The notes under the pieces were generated by a model. That model ran no database searches and was not told the origin of the DNA. It saw nothing but the letters and a program-made list of their open reading frames with translations. DNA of 64,000 nt. It comes from Maritimibacter alkaliphilus (lineage in GTDB: Bacteria > Pseudomonadota > Alphaproteobacteria > Rhodobacterales > Rhodobacteraceae). The stretch spans positions 113,323 through 177,322 of the forward strand of contig NZ_JAHVIT010000005.1 in the NCBI RefSeq assembly GCF_019801605.1, written 5' to 3'. Shown here one piece after another: positions 37,365 through 46,510 of this stretch; within the stretch, counting starts at the first letter, position 1; the number at the start of each line of letters is the position of its first letter. Both the position numbers and the translations under genes were made by a program.

Positions 37365-37796
37365 ATGTCCGACAGTTCAATTGCCGTCCGCATCGCGGGC
37401 TTGGTGATCGCCCTTGGCCTCACTGCGACGTCCGGGCTTGCAGCGGAACCGCGCCCCGTAGAGCAGCATAACTCGAACGCGATCTGGTTCGAAAACTGGT
37501 CCGGCCTGAGCAACGCACGCCTGACCATTCGCGCGCCCAACGGCGAGCTCATCACCGTCGAAGCGACCACAGGTACCCCTGTCTACCAGCTCGGACGGGA
37601 AGCGCTGGATGGGGTCTATCAGTATGAGTTACGCGCTGCGACCGAACAGGAAGAAAGAATCGTCAACCCGATCGACAACGGCCGCGGCGACGCGTCAAGG
37701 GATACGGTGAAGGTCAGCTACACCACATCCGGTCGGTTCATGGTTGCACGCGGGATCATCATCACTCCCGAAGACATTCAGGAATCCGAAGGCTGA
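37365..37796 (+). CDS. Secreted protein of unknown function
   Basis: This 143-residue protein has a signal peptide (VRIAGLVIALGLTATSGLAA). A beta-rich domain of about 115 residues follows, with LTIRAPNGELITVEATTGTP, YQYELRAATEQEERIVNP and DTVKVSYTTSGRFMVARG. This pattern of strands suggests an immunoglobulin-like fold. The ATG follows GAGGGAGGTGTTACAAG, an excellent ribosome-binding site. It lies 45 bases before another exported protein and is likely co-transcribed with it. The family is not recognised. Confidence 0.8.
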   Translation: MSDSSIAVRIAGLVIALGLTATSGLAAEPRPVEQHNSNAIWFENWSGLSNARLTIRAPNGELITVEATTGTPVYQLGREALDGVYQYELRAATEQEERIVNPIDNGRGDASRDTVKVSYTTSGRFMVARGIIITPEDIQESEG

Positions 37797-37840
37797 GCCT
37801 TCTTTTGCATTTGACCCAAGTATTAAGACTGGAACACAAA

Positions 37841-38938
37841 ATGAACATCAAGAAGATGCCTCGCCTCGCGTCCCTCCTGATTTGCACCACGTCCCTCGGT
37901 GCCAGCGCCGCGTACGCCGATTTCTTTACCACCGATGTCGAGATAAAGGGCAGCCTCTGTGTCGGTTTTGATTGCACGGATTCCGAAACGTACGGGTTCG
38001 ACACGATCAAGCTGAAAGAGAACAATCTGCGCATTCTGTTTGATGACACCTCGGCCTCTGGCAGCTTCCCAGCAAATGACTGGCGCTTGGTTGCGAACGG
38101 CAGCAACAACGGTGACCCAAATTATTTTGCGATCGAGGATGCGACCGCAGGTCGAAATATCGTTTACGTCGAATCCGGCTCCCCAGCCAATACGCTTCGT
38201 GTCGACTCTGCGGGGCGCATCGGCATCCAACAAGCAAACCCGGCAGTTCTGCTGCACGTCACGGACGGAAATACGCCCACCCTGCGCCTCGACCAGGACG
38301 GCAGCGATGGCTTCGCGTCTCAGATCTGGGATGTGGCCGGGAATGAATCGAACTTCTTCGTCCGGGACGTGACGAACGCCTCCCGCCTTCCTTTCAGGAT
38401 CGCACCCGGCGCTCCAACGGACGCCATCTACATCGCTGCCAACGGAAACGTCGGCATCGGAAAGGCCGGCGCACCGACTGAACTCTTTCTCCAAGGCGAC
38501 GGCACAAAAGCACGCTTTCGGTTCTCGACAGGCGACGCAACCGAAGACGATTTCCTGCTGAACTGGAAGGACGAAGTGTTTCGCATGTCTTTCGTGAGCA
38601 CGCCCGTTGTCGAGTTCACACTCAATAACCAAGGTGATTTGGACATTTCTGGCAGCTTGACCACTGGCACAGCTGGCTCTTGCACAAGTGCCACGCCGTG
38701 CGATGCGGTGTTCGACCCTGATGTCTATGACGTTCCTTCGATCAACAGCCACGCCGAGCAAATGTGGGCGAACAAATTCCTGCCGGCGGTCGGCCCGACG
38801 ACATCAGACAAGCCACTGAACGTGACGACGAAGCTCTTGTCGATGCTGAACGAGCTTGAACACGCCCATATCTACATCGAACAACTGCACAAGCGCTTGG
38901 AGCGCCTGGAAGAAGTTCAGGCCAACGACAAGGGCTGA
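37841..38938 (+). CDS. Exported beta-repeat protein resembling tail-fibre proteins
   Basis: The 365-residue product has a signal peptide ending SAAYA. The body has repeated strand-turn segments such as TLRVDSAGRIGIQQANPAVLLHV, seen also as IYIAANGNVGIGKAGAPTEL and FTLNNQGDLDISGSLTTG. These resemble repeats in phage tail-fibre-like and secreted bacterial proteins. A coiled coil ends it (LLSMLNELEHAHIYIEQLHK). Two Cys pairs (CVGFDC, CTSATPC) could form disulfides. The start at 37841 replaces an earlier TTG. Being exported and next to the secretion locus, it is a candidate type II substrate. GC is lower than average. Confidence 0.75.
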   Translation: MNIKKMPRLASLLICTTSLGASAAYADFFTTDVEIKGSLCVGFDCTDSETYGFDTIKLKENNLRILFDDTSASGSFPANDWRLVANGSNNGDPNYFAIEDATAGRNIVYVESGSPANTLRVDSAGRIGIQQANPAVLLHVTDGNTPTLRLDQDGSDGFASQIWDVAGNESNFFVRDVTNASRLPFRIAPGAPTDAIYIAANGNVGIGKAGAPTELFLQGDGTKARFRFSTGDATEDDFLLNWKDEVFRMSFVSTPVVEFTLNNQGDLDISGSLTTGTAGSCTSATPCDAVFDPDVYDVPSINSHAEQMWANKFLPAVGPTTSDKPLNVTTKLLSMLNELEHAHIYIEQLHKRLERLEEVQANDKG

Positions 38939-38970
38939 ACGGCGCCGAACAGCTTTGCAAACGACGCCAT

Positions 38971-39000
38971 GGGGCGGCATTCCTTGCGGAATGTCGCCCC
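38971..39000 (+). terminator. Long hairpin after the tail-fibre-like gene
   Basis: GGGGCGGCATTCC pairs with GGAATGTCGCCCC (one G-T pair) around TTGC, 32 bases after the stop. Only a weak T-rich stretch follows, so it may be a terminator or an RNA-stabilising hairpin. Confidence 0.6.
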
Positions 39001-39045
39001 ATAGTCCATTTAGAGTCTCAGCTGGCAAACGAACGGTTCGATCAC

Positions 39046-39702
39046 GTGCACTCTTCCAAGTACCGATTTATCTTCATCCACTACCCAAAAACTGGCGGAA
39101 ACACGGTTCAATCCGTTCTCCTGCCATTCAGCGACGATCAGAAGGTCGTTGAAGCCCATCAGGATGGCGTGGATCGATTTGAAGTGAAGGGCCCCGTCAC
39201 ACCAGAGAAACACGCGTCGCTTCAGGACTACAGCGACAGACTCGGCGATGACTTCGCTGATCAGCTTGTACTGTCCGCCTGTCGCCACCCCTTTGAACGC
39301 ATTGTCTCTGCATATTTTTCCCCGCACAAATGGATCGTCCGGGCAAGTGATGGCAGCTACGTCTCTGAGGAGCCCTACTGGGACGAGAAGCGCCTGGAAA
39401 CGCTCTTGAAAATTCGGTACCAGCGCCCCCTCACGGAATACCTCACGACGGATAAGGGCTTCCACAAGCCGGATCTTCTCATTCGCCACGAGAACTATGA
39501 AGAGACGCTGAGAGGTGCGACTCAGCGCCTTGGCATTCCCCTGTCAGCGGCTGAACGGATTCCGCGCCGCAATGCTTCGGCGGCAACGCAAGACCTCAAG
39601 AAGCGCATCCTGTCGAGCAAGGAACTGCGCGACCGGATGGAGTCGTTCTACAGTGTAGACATGGCCAATTTTGGCTACGACAGCTACCCGATCCCCGGCT
39701 AA
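39046..39702 (+). CDS. Sulfotransferase family protein
   Basis: The 218-residue product has FIFIHYPKTGGNTVQSVLL, the PAPS 5'-phosphosulfate loop, and CRHPFERIVSAYFSPHKW, the 3'-phosphate site, as in sulfotransferase family 2. It should sulfate a sugar. It starts at a GTG (39046), and the ribosome-binding site is poor. Codon use is less GC-biased than in core genes, suggesting transfer. A GT25-like glycosyltransferase ends six bases away on the opposite strand, so both may modify the same surface glycan or a secreted glycoprotein. Confidence 0.8.
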   Translation: MHSSKYRFIFIHYPKTGGNTVQSVLLPFSDDQKVVEAHQDGVDRFEVKGPVTPEKHASLQDYSDRLGDDFADQLVLSACRHPFERIVSAYFSPHKWIVRASDGSYVSEEPYWDEKRLETLLKIRYQRPLTEYLTTDKGFHKPDLLIRHENYEETLRGATQRLGIPLSAAERIPRRNASAATQDLKKRILSSKELRDRMESFYSVDMANFGYDSYPIPG

Positions 39703-39707
39703 TCCTT

Positions 39708-40535
39708 TCAGCTCTTATCCCTGTGCGCCACCTTGCTGGCGTGCCAGTCTGCAAGCGCTCGGGCGCGTTCCGCCTCTTCCAATCGCCCCTCCTGCTCCAG
39801 CCATTCCGCATGCTTGTACTTGGGGTGTATAAGCGACTGGAAGGCGCCCTTAGACCAGGAAAGTTCGCTCGCAATGGGGGGAAAAAGCGTTCTGCACTCG
39901 TCAGGTGCCGCCTGCAAACGGTGTGCATAGACATCTGCGGTCGTCTCGACGCGTTCGAAGGCCGCCAGGAGTTTCGCCCCGTAGGCAGACGTCATCGCAT
40001 GGCACGGGTTCGACATTTTGACCTCGTCGACCAACCTAAAGTCGTCTTGGAGGTCATGATCTTTCGACAACGCCCATCCCAAGCGCAGCAGAAGCGGTGT
40101 CGACGGATCAGCCTTCAAGTCACCGGATCGCTTCATGCCAGTAATCGCGCGGAGTCCGTCATGCACACGAGGGGTAAACGCGACATCATCTTCGACGACG
40201 AGGTAGAAGCCAGGGTGCTCCGCAATGTACCGCCACAGCCGCAAGTAGCTTACGAAGACAGCGATCTGAGGGCCAATCAGGACATTGTTGCAGTCAGGCT
40301 TTCCACAGCTTTCCTTACCGCATCGAAAGCAGGGCGGATACTGCATCACCCCATCGGAGGCGATCAACTGCTCGACCTCCGGCGCATCAGGCAAGAGCGC
40401 ATCAAAAAAAGAAAACTCTGCCAAACCGCGGGCCGCAAGATGATCTGAAACGTAGGCACGACGGTCGACAGAACTTGGCAAGCTAAGAACAATTACCTCA
40501 TCAAAAGCGTCGCGCCAAAGCTCTGCGTTGTCCAT
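39708..40535 (-). CDS. Glycosyltransferase family 25-like protein
   Basis: The 275-residue product has the GT25 opening VIVLSLPSSVDRRAYVSDHL and the acidic VVEDDVAFTPRVHDGL, the likely metal/nucleotide-sugar site. There are four Cys in CFRCGKESCGKPDC, an unusual cluster that could bind zinc. GT25 enzymes add hexoses to lipooligosaccharides or, in animals, to collagen. I used the ATG at 40535; a TTG at 40577 is also possible. It is divergent from the permease fusion. GC is low, like the sulfotransferase. Confidence 0.75.
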   Translation of the reverse strand: MDNAELWRDAFDEVIVLSLPSSVDRRAYVSDHLAARGLAEFSFFDALLPDAPEVEQLIASDGVMQYPPCFRCGKESCGKPDCNNVLIGPQIAVFVSYLRLWRYIAEHPGFYLVVEDDVAFTPRVHDGLRAITGMKRSGDLKADPSTPLLLRLGWALSKDHDLQDDFRLVDEVKMSNPCHAMTSAYGAKLLAAFERVETTADVYAHRLQAAPDECRTLFPPIASELSWSKGAFQSLIHPKYKHAEWLEQEGRLEEAERARALADWHASKVAHRDKS

Positions 40536-40666
40536 AAACTCTATCCAGCGCCGATGGCGCTCCTTAAACTGAACCAAACGCTCCTGAAACTCAGGCCTCA
40601 GCCTTGCGGTTTGAAGAGGTTGGCGCTTGTATTGATGCTTGTTTAACCCACTCGGGGATTTCGATT

Positions 40667-43600
40667 ATGTCCGGTTTTGTCGCAGAGAAGTACCAAAAAC
40701 GTTTCCTCTTCGCCATGCTCATCGTGGCGATTCTCGCCTACCTCTTCTGGACAGGGTCGCGGTACCCCGCCCTGAACGAGAAAGCCGTGATGTCCGGGGC
40801 CATCCAGCTTGAGGATGTGCTCAGCTTCGAGGCCAAATACCAGATCACACCCGACATGGGCCTGATTGAGCGTATCTTCTGGTCCACGCTCAACTGGATC
40901 AACACGAACAAGAAGGGCATGACCTTCGGTGTGCTCTTCGCGGCGGCCTTCCTGACGGCCGGGTCCTATCTGACACGGAAGAGTTTCCAGGGGCGCTATT
41001 CCAACTCGCTCCTCGGCCTCGTGATCGGCACGCCGCTCGGGGTCTGCGTCAATTGTGCCGCACCGATCGCCCGGGGCATGTACACCAGCGGCCTGCGCGC
41101 GGAGACGACGCTCAGTGCCATGATCGCCTCGCCGACACTGAATGTCATCGTCCTGACCATGCTCTTCAGTCTGGTGCCGCTCTACATGGCGCTGACCAAG
41201 GTCGTGATCAGTCTGTTCATTATCCTCATTGCCGTTCCCATCATCTGCAAGTTCCTGCCCCGGACCGAGATCGAGCCGGAGAAAATCACGGTCACCCCGT
41301 GGAGCCGCAAGGAACTGGCCGCCGGGCCGGACAGTGGAAGCGAGACGCTGCCCAAGGCGATCCTGGCCGTGGCTGTCGATTACCTGCGCAACTTCTGGTA
41401 CATCTTCAAAATGACAGTTCCGTTGATGATCCTGGCAGGATTTCTCGGAACGGTGATGGCTATCGCCACGCCCAGCGACATGATCATGTCACTGGGCTTT
41501 TCCCTTGGCGTGTTGGTGCTGGTCGTCATGGTGGGGGTCTTCCTGCCCGTGCCCATCGGTTTCGATGTGGTGATGGCGGGCGTCCTTCTGACGGCGGGCC
41601 TCGACCAGGGCTATGCAATGGCCCTGCTTTTCACCCTCGGCAGCTTCTCGATCTATTCGTTCTTCATCGTCGTGCAATCCATGGGGCGCCGCGCAGGCTT
41701 CGCCCTTGGTGGTACCGTGGCGCTCTGCGGCTTCCTCGCAGGGGTCGGTGTGCACCTCTACCATGAATGGCAGACCGATCGCGCCCTGCGCATGCTCATC
41801 GGCGCAAGCGATCAGGCCGCCCCTGACTATCGCCGCCCTCAGCAGAGCCTCTGGGCCGCTCAGGCGGCCGAGGCAGGGCCCTGGGCGGTCAGCAGCCCGG
41901 ATTCCGCCCGGATCACGGTGGATATGAAATATCTTACGCCGGCAAGTCCGGCGGCGGCGACCGGCTTCACGCGCATGGAAGCCTCCGAGATCGGCATCGG
42001 CAAACCTGTCGAATTCTCGTTCCGCGACATGTGGCCCCCGTTCTGGGAGGGGCGCAGCGTCGCCTCCGGCGACTTCGACCGCGATGGGAATATCGACGTT
42101 GCTATCGCCTCGACCGAAGAGGGGCTTTACCTCTACCGCAACACGGGCGCGGGCCAGTTCACGCGCAGTTCCGTTGAACTCGGCGAACTGGCCGAGATAC
42201 CGATCTTCAATGCGGCCTTCGCTGACATCGACAATGACGGCTGGCCCGACCTGTTCCTGACCAGCTACGGTGGCGGAAACTTCATACTCCGCAATGACGG
42301 CGGCACCTTCGGGACCGTCCCACCGCAACCCGTTGCAAACCGTCCGGAGACGCCGCTGACCCTTGCCCTCAGCTTTGCCGACGCAAACCGCAACGGGTAT
42401 CTGGACGTCGCACTCGGCAACTGGGCGGCAGGCTGGTATCGCCGCGTTCCGGGAGAAGAGTCCCGCAACCGCCTGATCTGGAACGACGGAGGCCAACTGG
42501 ACGGCAGCCGCTATACCGATCTCCCGGGTATCCCCGGAGAAACGCTTTCGATCCTCTTCAGCGACATCAACCTGGATGGCGCGCCGGACCTGCTGGTCGG
42601 CAATGATTTCGAAGTTCCGGATGCCTTCTACCACGGGGATGGCGAGGGCGGCTTTCGTATGATCACCCATGACGATGGCCTGATCCCCCATACCACGACA
42701 ACCACAATGGCGATCAAGTCGGGGGACCTCACTGGAGATGGCGTACCCGAACTCTACTACGCCCAGATTGCCGGCAGGTCTTCTGGCGTGTCCCGAACCC
42801 TCAAGATGCAACCGCTGGAGCACTACTGCGATGTCATTGTCGATGCCGCGGCCAAGGCGACATGCGAAACCAACATGGCCATCAAGACCTGGTATCGGTC
42901 CGGCAACAGCTTCGACCCCAGCTATGCCAGCAAGTGTACCCGACTTGAGGGGCGGTATCAGGACGAATGCAAGGCGATGCTGATCAAGGACATTGCGATC
43001 CAGCGCAACGACGGCACGCTGTGCGCGATGATCCCCGAGAACCAACCCATCCCGCGCAGCTACTGCGACGTGCATTTTCTCCCCAGCCGCACGATCACCG
43101 CAGACGAGGCCGACGCCTCCATCACGCAGATCCTGCGCTCGAACGTTCTCCTGCGCTGGAACGGAGACAGCTACGAAGACGCGGCAGGCCCGATGGGCCT
43201 CGAAATTGGCGGCTGGAGCTGGGACACCAAGTTCTTCGACGCGGATATGGACGGTGACCGTGACGTCTACGTCGTGAACGGCACATGGGTCCCCAACGAG
43301 GTCTCCCCCTCGAACCTCTTCTTCGAGAATGACGGCACCGGCACCTTCACCGAGGCCAGCGGCCCCTTCGGTCTTGAGGACTACCTGATGACGGCCTCCG
43401 CCACGGCCTTCGACATGGACAACGACGGCGACCTCGACATCCTGACCCACCCGGTGAACGGTCCATTGGTGGTCTTCCGCAACAATGCACAGGGCAAAGC
43501 GATTGCATTCCGCCTGAACGACCAGGCCGGGAACCGCGACGGGATCGGCGCGCGGCTCACGATCGAGACGGCGGACGGCCGGCGGCAAATGCAGGAGATT

Positions 43601-43768
43601 CAACTCGGCGGCGGCTTCATGTCCTTCGATGCGCCCCGCATCAGCTTCGGCCTCGGCGACCAAACCGACGTCCGCAAATTGACCGTGAACTGGTACGACG
43701 GCAGTACAACGATCATCGACGGCCCACTCGCCGCAGGCGCGCTCTATACGATTACGCGCCTTCCGTGA
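40667..43768 (+). CDS. DUF318/ArsP-like permease fused to VCBS/FG-GAP repeats and ASPIC/UnbV domain
   Basis: The 1033-residue product joins two parts. Residues 1 to about 375 form a permease with around nine hydrophobic helices, with GLVIGTPLGVCVNCAAPIARG and ASPTLNVIVLTMLFSLVP, the Cys pair and helix pattern of the DUF318/ArsP family. After about 450, calcium-binding FG-GAP/VCBS units appear (GDFDRDGNIDVAIA, DIDNDGWPDLFLTS, DADMDGDRDVYVVN, DMDNDGDLDILTH). A Cys-rich insert follows (about 690-790). It ends with an ASPIC/UnbV-like domain (RDGIGARLTIETADGR, FGLGDQTDVRKLTVNWYDG). The second part is probably periplasmic. The substrate is unknown. Confidence 0.85.
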   Translation: MSGFVAEKYQKRFLFAMLIVAILAYLFWTGSRYPALNEKAVMSGAIQLEDVLSFEAKYQITPDMGLIERIFWSTLNWINTNKKGMTFGVLFAAAFLTAGSYLTRKSFQGRYSNSLLGLVIGTPLGVCVNCAAPIARGMYTSGLRAETTLSAMIASPTLNVIVLTMLFSLVPLYMALTKVVISLFIILIAVPIICKFLPRTEIEPEKITVTPWSRKELAAGPDSGSETLPKAILAVAVDYLRNFWYIFKMTVPLMILAGFLGTVMAIATPSDMIMSLGFSLGVLVLVVMVGVFLPVPIGFDVVMAGVLLTAGLDQGYAMALLFTLGSFSIYSFFIVVQSMGRRAGFALGGTVALCGFLAGVGVHLYHEWQTDRALRMLIGASDQAAPDYRRPQQSLWAAQAAEAGPWAVSSPDSARITVDMKYLTPASPAAATGFTRMEASEIGIGKPVEFSFRDMWPPFWEGRSVASGDFDRDGNIDVAIASTEEGLYLYRNTGAGQFTRSSVELGELAEIPIFNAAFADIDNDGWPDLFLTSYGGGNFILRNDGGTFGTVPPQPVANRPETPLTLALSFADANRNGYLDVALGNWAAGWYRRVPGEESRNRLIWNDGGQLDGSRYTDLPGIPGETLSILFSDINLDGAPDLLVGNDFEVPDAFYHGDGEGGFRMITHDDGLIPHTTTTTMAIKSGDLTGDGVPELYYAQIAGRSSGVSRTLKMQPLEHYCDVIVDAAAKATCETNMAIKTWYRSGNSFDPSYASKCTRLEGRYQDECKAMLIKDIAIQRNDGTLCAMIPENQPIPRSYCDVHFLPSRTITADEADASITQILRSNVLLRWNGDSYEDAAGPMGLEIGGWSWDTKFFDADMDGDRDVYVVNGTWVPNEVSPSNLFFENDGTGTFTEASGPFGLEDYLMTASATAFDMDNDGDLDILTHPVNGPLVVFRNNAQGKAIAFRLNDQAGNRDGIGARLTIETADGRRQMQEIQLGGGFMSFDAPRISFGLGDQTDVRKLTVNWYDGSTTIIDGPLAAGALYTITRLP

Positions 43769-44029
43769 CGGAGCGCGCGGATCGGGGCACGTCATCTACC
43801 GGCGCGGACCACTGTCCTCCAGCGCTCAGAAACTCTCTAACACCTGAGGCCCGCAGTCGCACTGACAGGAAACGGAAAGTCCCGCGCTTGGCATCGAGGC
43901 ATGCACCTAGCACATCAACATCGTCGAGTGGACCGCGCCGCTCTCGCGTAAGAGCACACGGGGCGGGCCCCCTCACCTGAGGCGCGCCGGCGGGTCTCCA
44001 GAGACCCTGGCACCAGCCCCACGCCCCTC

Positions 44030-44108
44030 ATCCATTTTCGTTTCAGAAATATCCTCGGGGGGAGGGGCCAAAGGCCCCGTGGGGGGCAGACAGCCCCCCG
44101 GCCCCGCC
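44030..44108 (+). repeat. Rhodobacteraceae-type intergenic element, copy 3
   Basis: CAGAAATATCCTCGGGGGG, then GGGGCCAAAGGCCCC, then GGGGGGCAGACAGCCCCCC. It lies between the convergent permease fusion (ends 43768) and ALDH16 (ends 44117). The other 260 bases of this gap show no gene I can support. Confidence 0.8.
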
Positions 44109-44116
44109 GCCGCGGA

Positions 44117-46459
44117 TCACAGCCCGTAAGGCACCCATACGGTCTTCACCTCTGTCGCCGCGTCCAGGAACGCCCGTCCCTCGCCCTCGGCCCCCAGCCA
44201 GTGACGCGCCCGCGCTTCGTTCACCCAGGTCCGCTTCAGGTTGCCCGCGGCCCCTGCTTCCACCGCCTGTGACAGGTCGGTCGAGGAGAAGCACCAGACC
44301 GCCTCAACGTCCATGTGCCTGGCCAGCACAGGGGCCAGTTCCGCATGTTCCCCGGTCAGGATGTTCACCACGCCCCCCGGCACGTCCGAGGTCTCCAGCA
44401 CCTGGTAGAAATCCGTCGCCGCCAGCGGGAAGATCTCCGAGGCCACCAGCACGCAGCGGTTGCCCATGGCCAGCGCCGGTCCCATCACCGAGACCAACCC
44501 CAGCAGGGGCGCCTCGTCCGGGCAGATCGCGCCGATCACGCCCACGGGTTCGCGCAAAGCCATGGCCAGCCCCTTCATCGGCACCGCCGCGAGGTTGCCT
44601 GCGTATTTGTCCGCCCAGGCCCCCCAGGTGAAAAGCCGCTTCACGCAGGCCGCCACTTCCTCGGCCCCGCCGGCGCCGGTCAGCGCGTCAATCCGCGCGG
44701 CGAATTCCTCCGCCCGCGCCTCGAGGTTCTCCGCGATGTAGTAGAGGATCTGCGCCCGCAGGTGACCGGTGGTGCGGCCCCAGGCGGCGGCGCCCTGCGC
44801 GGCCTCGACGGCGTTGCGCACATCCTTGCGGTTGGCCGCGCCCACATGGCCCAGCAGCTTGCCCTCCGCACCATAGACCGCGCGGGAATAGCCGCCGTCG
44901 GGCCGGGCCTGCTTGCCACCGACATAGAGCTTGGCGGTGCGGTTCAGCCCGCCTCCGGGTCGGCCCTGCCCCAGCATCGGGGCCAGTTTCGCCAGCGGCG
45001 CGCCTTCGGTCACGGGCCGCGTATAGGCCATCAGCCCTTCCCAGCCGCCCTCGCGGCCGAAACCGCTCTCACGGACACCGCCGAAGCCCGCCGCCGCGTC
45101 GAACATGTTCGAGCCGTTCACCCAGACCACGCCCGCCACCAGCTTGGGCGCGACCTCCAGCGCCACGTTGATGTTCTCGGACCAGATCGAGGCCGCGAGA
45201 CCGTAGCGCGTGTTGTTGGCCAGGCTCACCGCCTCTGAGGGCGTCCGGAAGGTGCCCGACACGAGGACCGGGCCGAAGATCTCTTCCTGCATCAGCGGAT
45301 CGGAGGCGGAGAGCCCGGTGATCAGCGTCGGCGGATAGTAGCAGCCGCCCTCGGGCAGGGCGCAGGGCGCGGCATAGACCTCGCCCGCGTCGCTCTCAGC
45401 CACCATGCGGCTGATCCGCTCCAGCTGCGACGGGTCCACGATCGCGCCCATGTCGATGCATTTGTCGAGCGGATTGCCCACGCGCAGCTTGTCCATCCGG
45501 GCGCGCAGCTTGGCGTGGAAACGGTCGGCCACGCCCTCCTGCACCAGCAGGCGCGAGCCCGCACAGCAGACCTGCCCGCCGTTGAACCAGATCGCATCCA
45601 CCAGCCCCTCGACCGCGCTGTCGAGATCGGCATCTTCGAAGACGATGTAGGGCGACTTGCCCCCCAGCTCCAGCGTCAGCCCCTTGGCCTGGCCCGCCGT
45701 GGCGGTGCGGATACGGCGGCCCACCTCGGTAGAACCGGTGAAGGCCACCTTGTCCACGCCAGCGTGGGTCACCACCATCTCGCCCACGGCACCGTCGCCG
45801 GTGACGATGTTCACGACGCCGTCCGGAAGGCCCGCCTGACGGCAGATATCCGCAAAGCACAGCGCGGTGAGCGAGGTATGTTCCGCGGGCTTCAGCACCA
45901 CGGTGTTGCCCATGGCCAGTGCCGGGGCCACCTTCCACGCCAGCATCAGCAGCGGAAAGTTCCACGGGATCACCTGCCCGCAGACACCCATGGCGCGGCG
46001 GCCCGGCAGTTCGGCCTCCATCAGCTGCGCCATGCCCGCGTGGTAGTAGAAATGCCGGTGCACGAGCGCGATGTCGATGTCGCGCGCCTCACGGATCGGC
46101 TTGCCGCTGTCGAGCGTTTCCAGCACCGCCAGCAGGCGGGCATGTTTCTGCACCATCCGGGCCAGGGCATAGAGGTGCCGCGCCCGGCCATAACCGCCAA
46201 GCGCCTCCCAGCCCGGCTGGGCCGCCCGTGCGGCGGCCACGGCGGCATCCACGTCCCCGGTGCTCGCCTGTGTCACATGGGCCAGAACCTCGCCGGTGGC
46301 GGGGTTGCGGCTCTCGAAGGTTTCGCCCGGCTCGGCGAAGGCGCCGTCGATGAAACAGCCGAAACGGTCGCCCTGGTCCACCAGCCAGGCCAGGGCCTCG
46401 CCCGCGCTCTCGGGCGCCTCGCCGTAGGTCATGGTCTCGAAGATCTCTTTCACGCTCAT
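44117..46459 (-). CDS. Two-domain aldehyde dehydrogenase, ALDH16 type
   Basis: The 780-residue product contains two ALDH domains. The first (about 1-480) is complete, with VIPWNFPLLMLAWKVAPALA, the catalytic Glu in LELGGKSPYIVF and the catalytic Cys in NGGQVCCAGSRLL. The second (about 500-780) keeps ALDH features such as GVIGAICPDEAPLLGL but has no catalytic Cys or Glu. This layout defines ALDH16, known from animals and from some bacteria including Loktanella, where the first domain is active. It follows deoC and probably oxidises acetaldehyde or a related aldehyde. An upstream GTG (46474) is an alternative start. Confidence 0.92.
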   Translation of the reverse strand: MSVKEIFETMTYGEAPESAGEALAWLVDQGDRFGCFIDGAFAEPGETFESRNPATGEVLAHVTQASTGDVDAAVAAARAAQPGWEALGGYGRARHLYALARMVQKHARLLAVLETLDSGKPIREARDIDIALVHRHFYYHAGMAQLMEAELPGRRAMGVCGQVIPWNFPLLMLAWKVAPALAMGNTVVLKPAEHTSLTALCFADICRQAGLPDGVVNIVTGDGAVGEMVVTHAGVDKVAFTGSTEVGRRIRTATAGQAKGLTLELGGKSPYIVFEDADLDSAVEGLVDAIWFNGGQVCCAGSRLLVQEGVADRFHAKLRARMDKLRVGNPLDKCIDMGAIVDPSQLERISRMVAESDAGEVYAAPCALPEGGCYYPPTLITGLSASDPLMQEEIFGPVLVSGTFRTPSEAVSLANNTRYGLAASIWSENINVALEVAPKLVAGVVWVNGSNMFDAAAGFGGVRESGFGREGGWEGLMAYTRPVTEGAPLAKLAPMLGQGRPGGGLNRTAKLYVGGKQARPDGGYSRAVYGAEGKLLGHVGAANRKDVRNAVEAAQGAAAWGRTTGHLRAQILYYIAENLEARAEEFAARIDALTGAGGAEEVAACVKRLFTWGAWADKYAGNLAAVPMKGLAMALREPVGVIGAICPDEAPLLGLVSVMGPALAMGNRCVLVASEIFPLAATDFYQVLETSDVPGGVVNILTGEHAELAPVLARHMDVEAVWCFSSTDLSQAVEAGAAGNLKRTWVNEARARHWLGAEGEGRAFLDAATEVKTVWVPYGL

Positions 46460-46483
46460 TGCCCGCCCCCGCACGACGCCCGC

Positions 46484-46509
46484 TTCATCTTTCCGAAAAT
46501 ACTCAATCC
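46484..46509 (-). repeat. Rhodobacteraceae-type intergenic element, copy 4 (short)
   Basis: On the minus strand, GAGTATTTTCGGAAAGATGAA fits the 3' part of the element (ATTTxxGGAAA...ATGA), without the GC hairpins. It lies in the 51-base gap between deoC and ALDH16. Confidence 0.6.
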
Positions 46510-46510
46510 C

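Noticed and set aside
41489..43795. A 768-codon minus-strand frame opposite the permease fusion
   Set aside because: It is an antisense shadow of a gene with clear domains; no ribosome-binding site or family features.
43769..44029. Short open frames on both strands in the gap after the permease fusion
   Set aside because: No ribosome-binding site, motif or coding bias.
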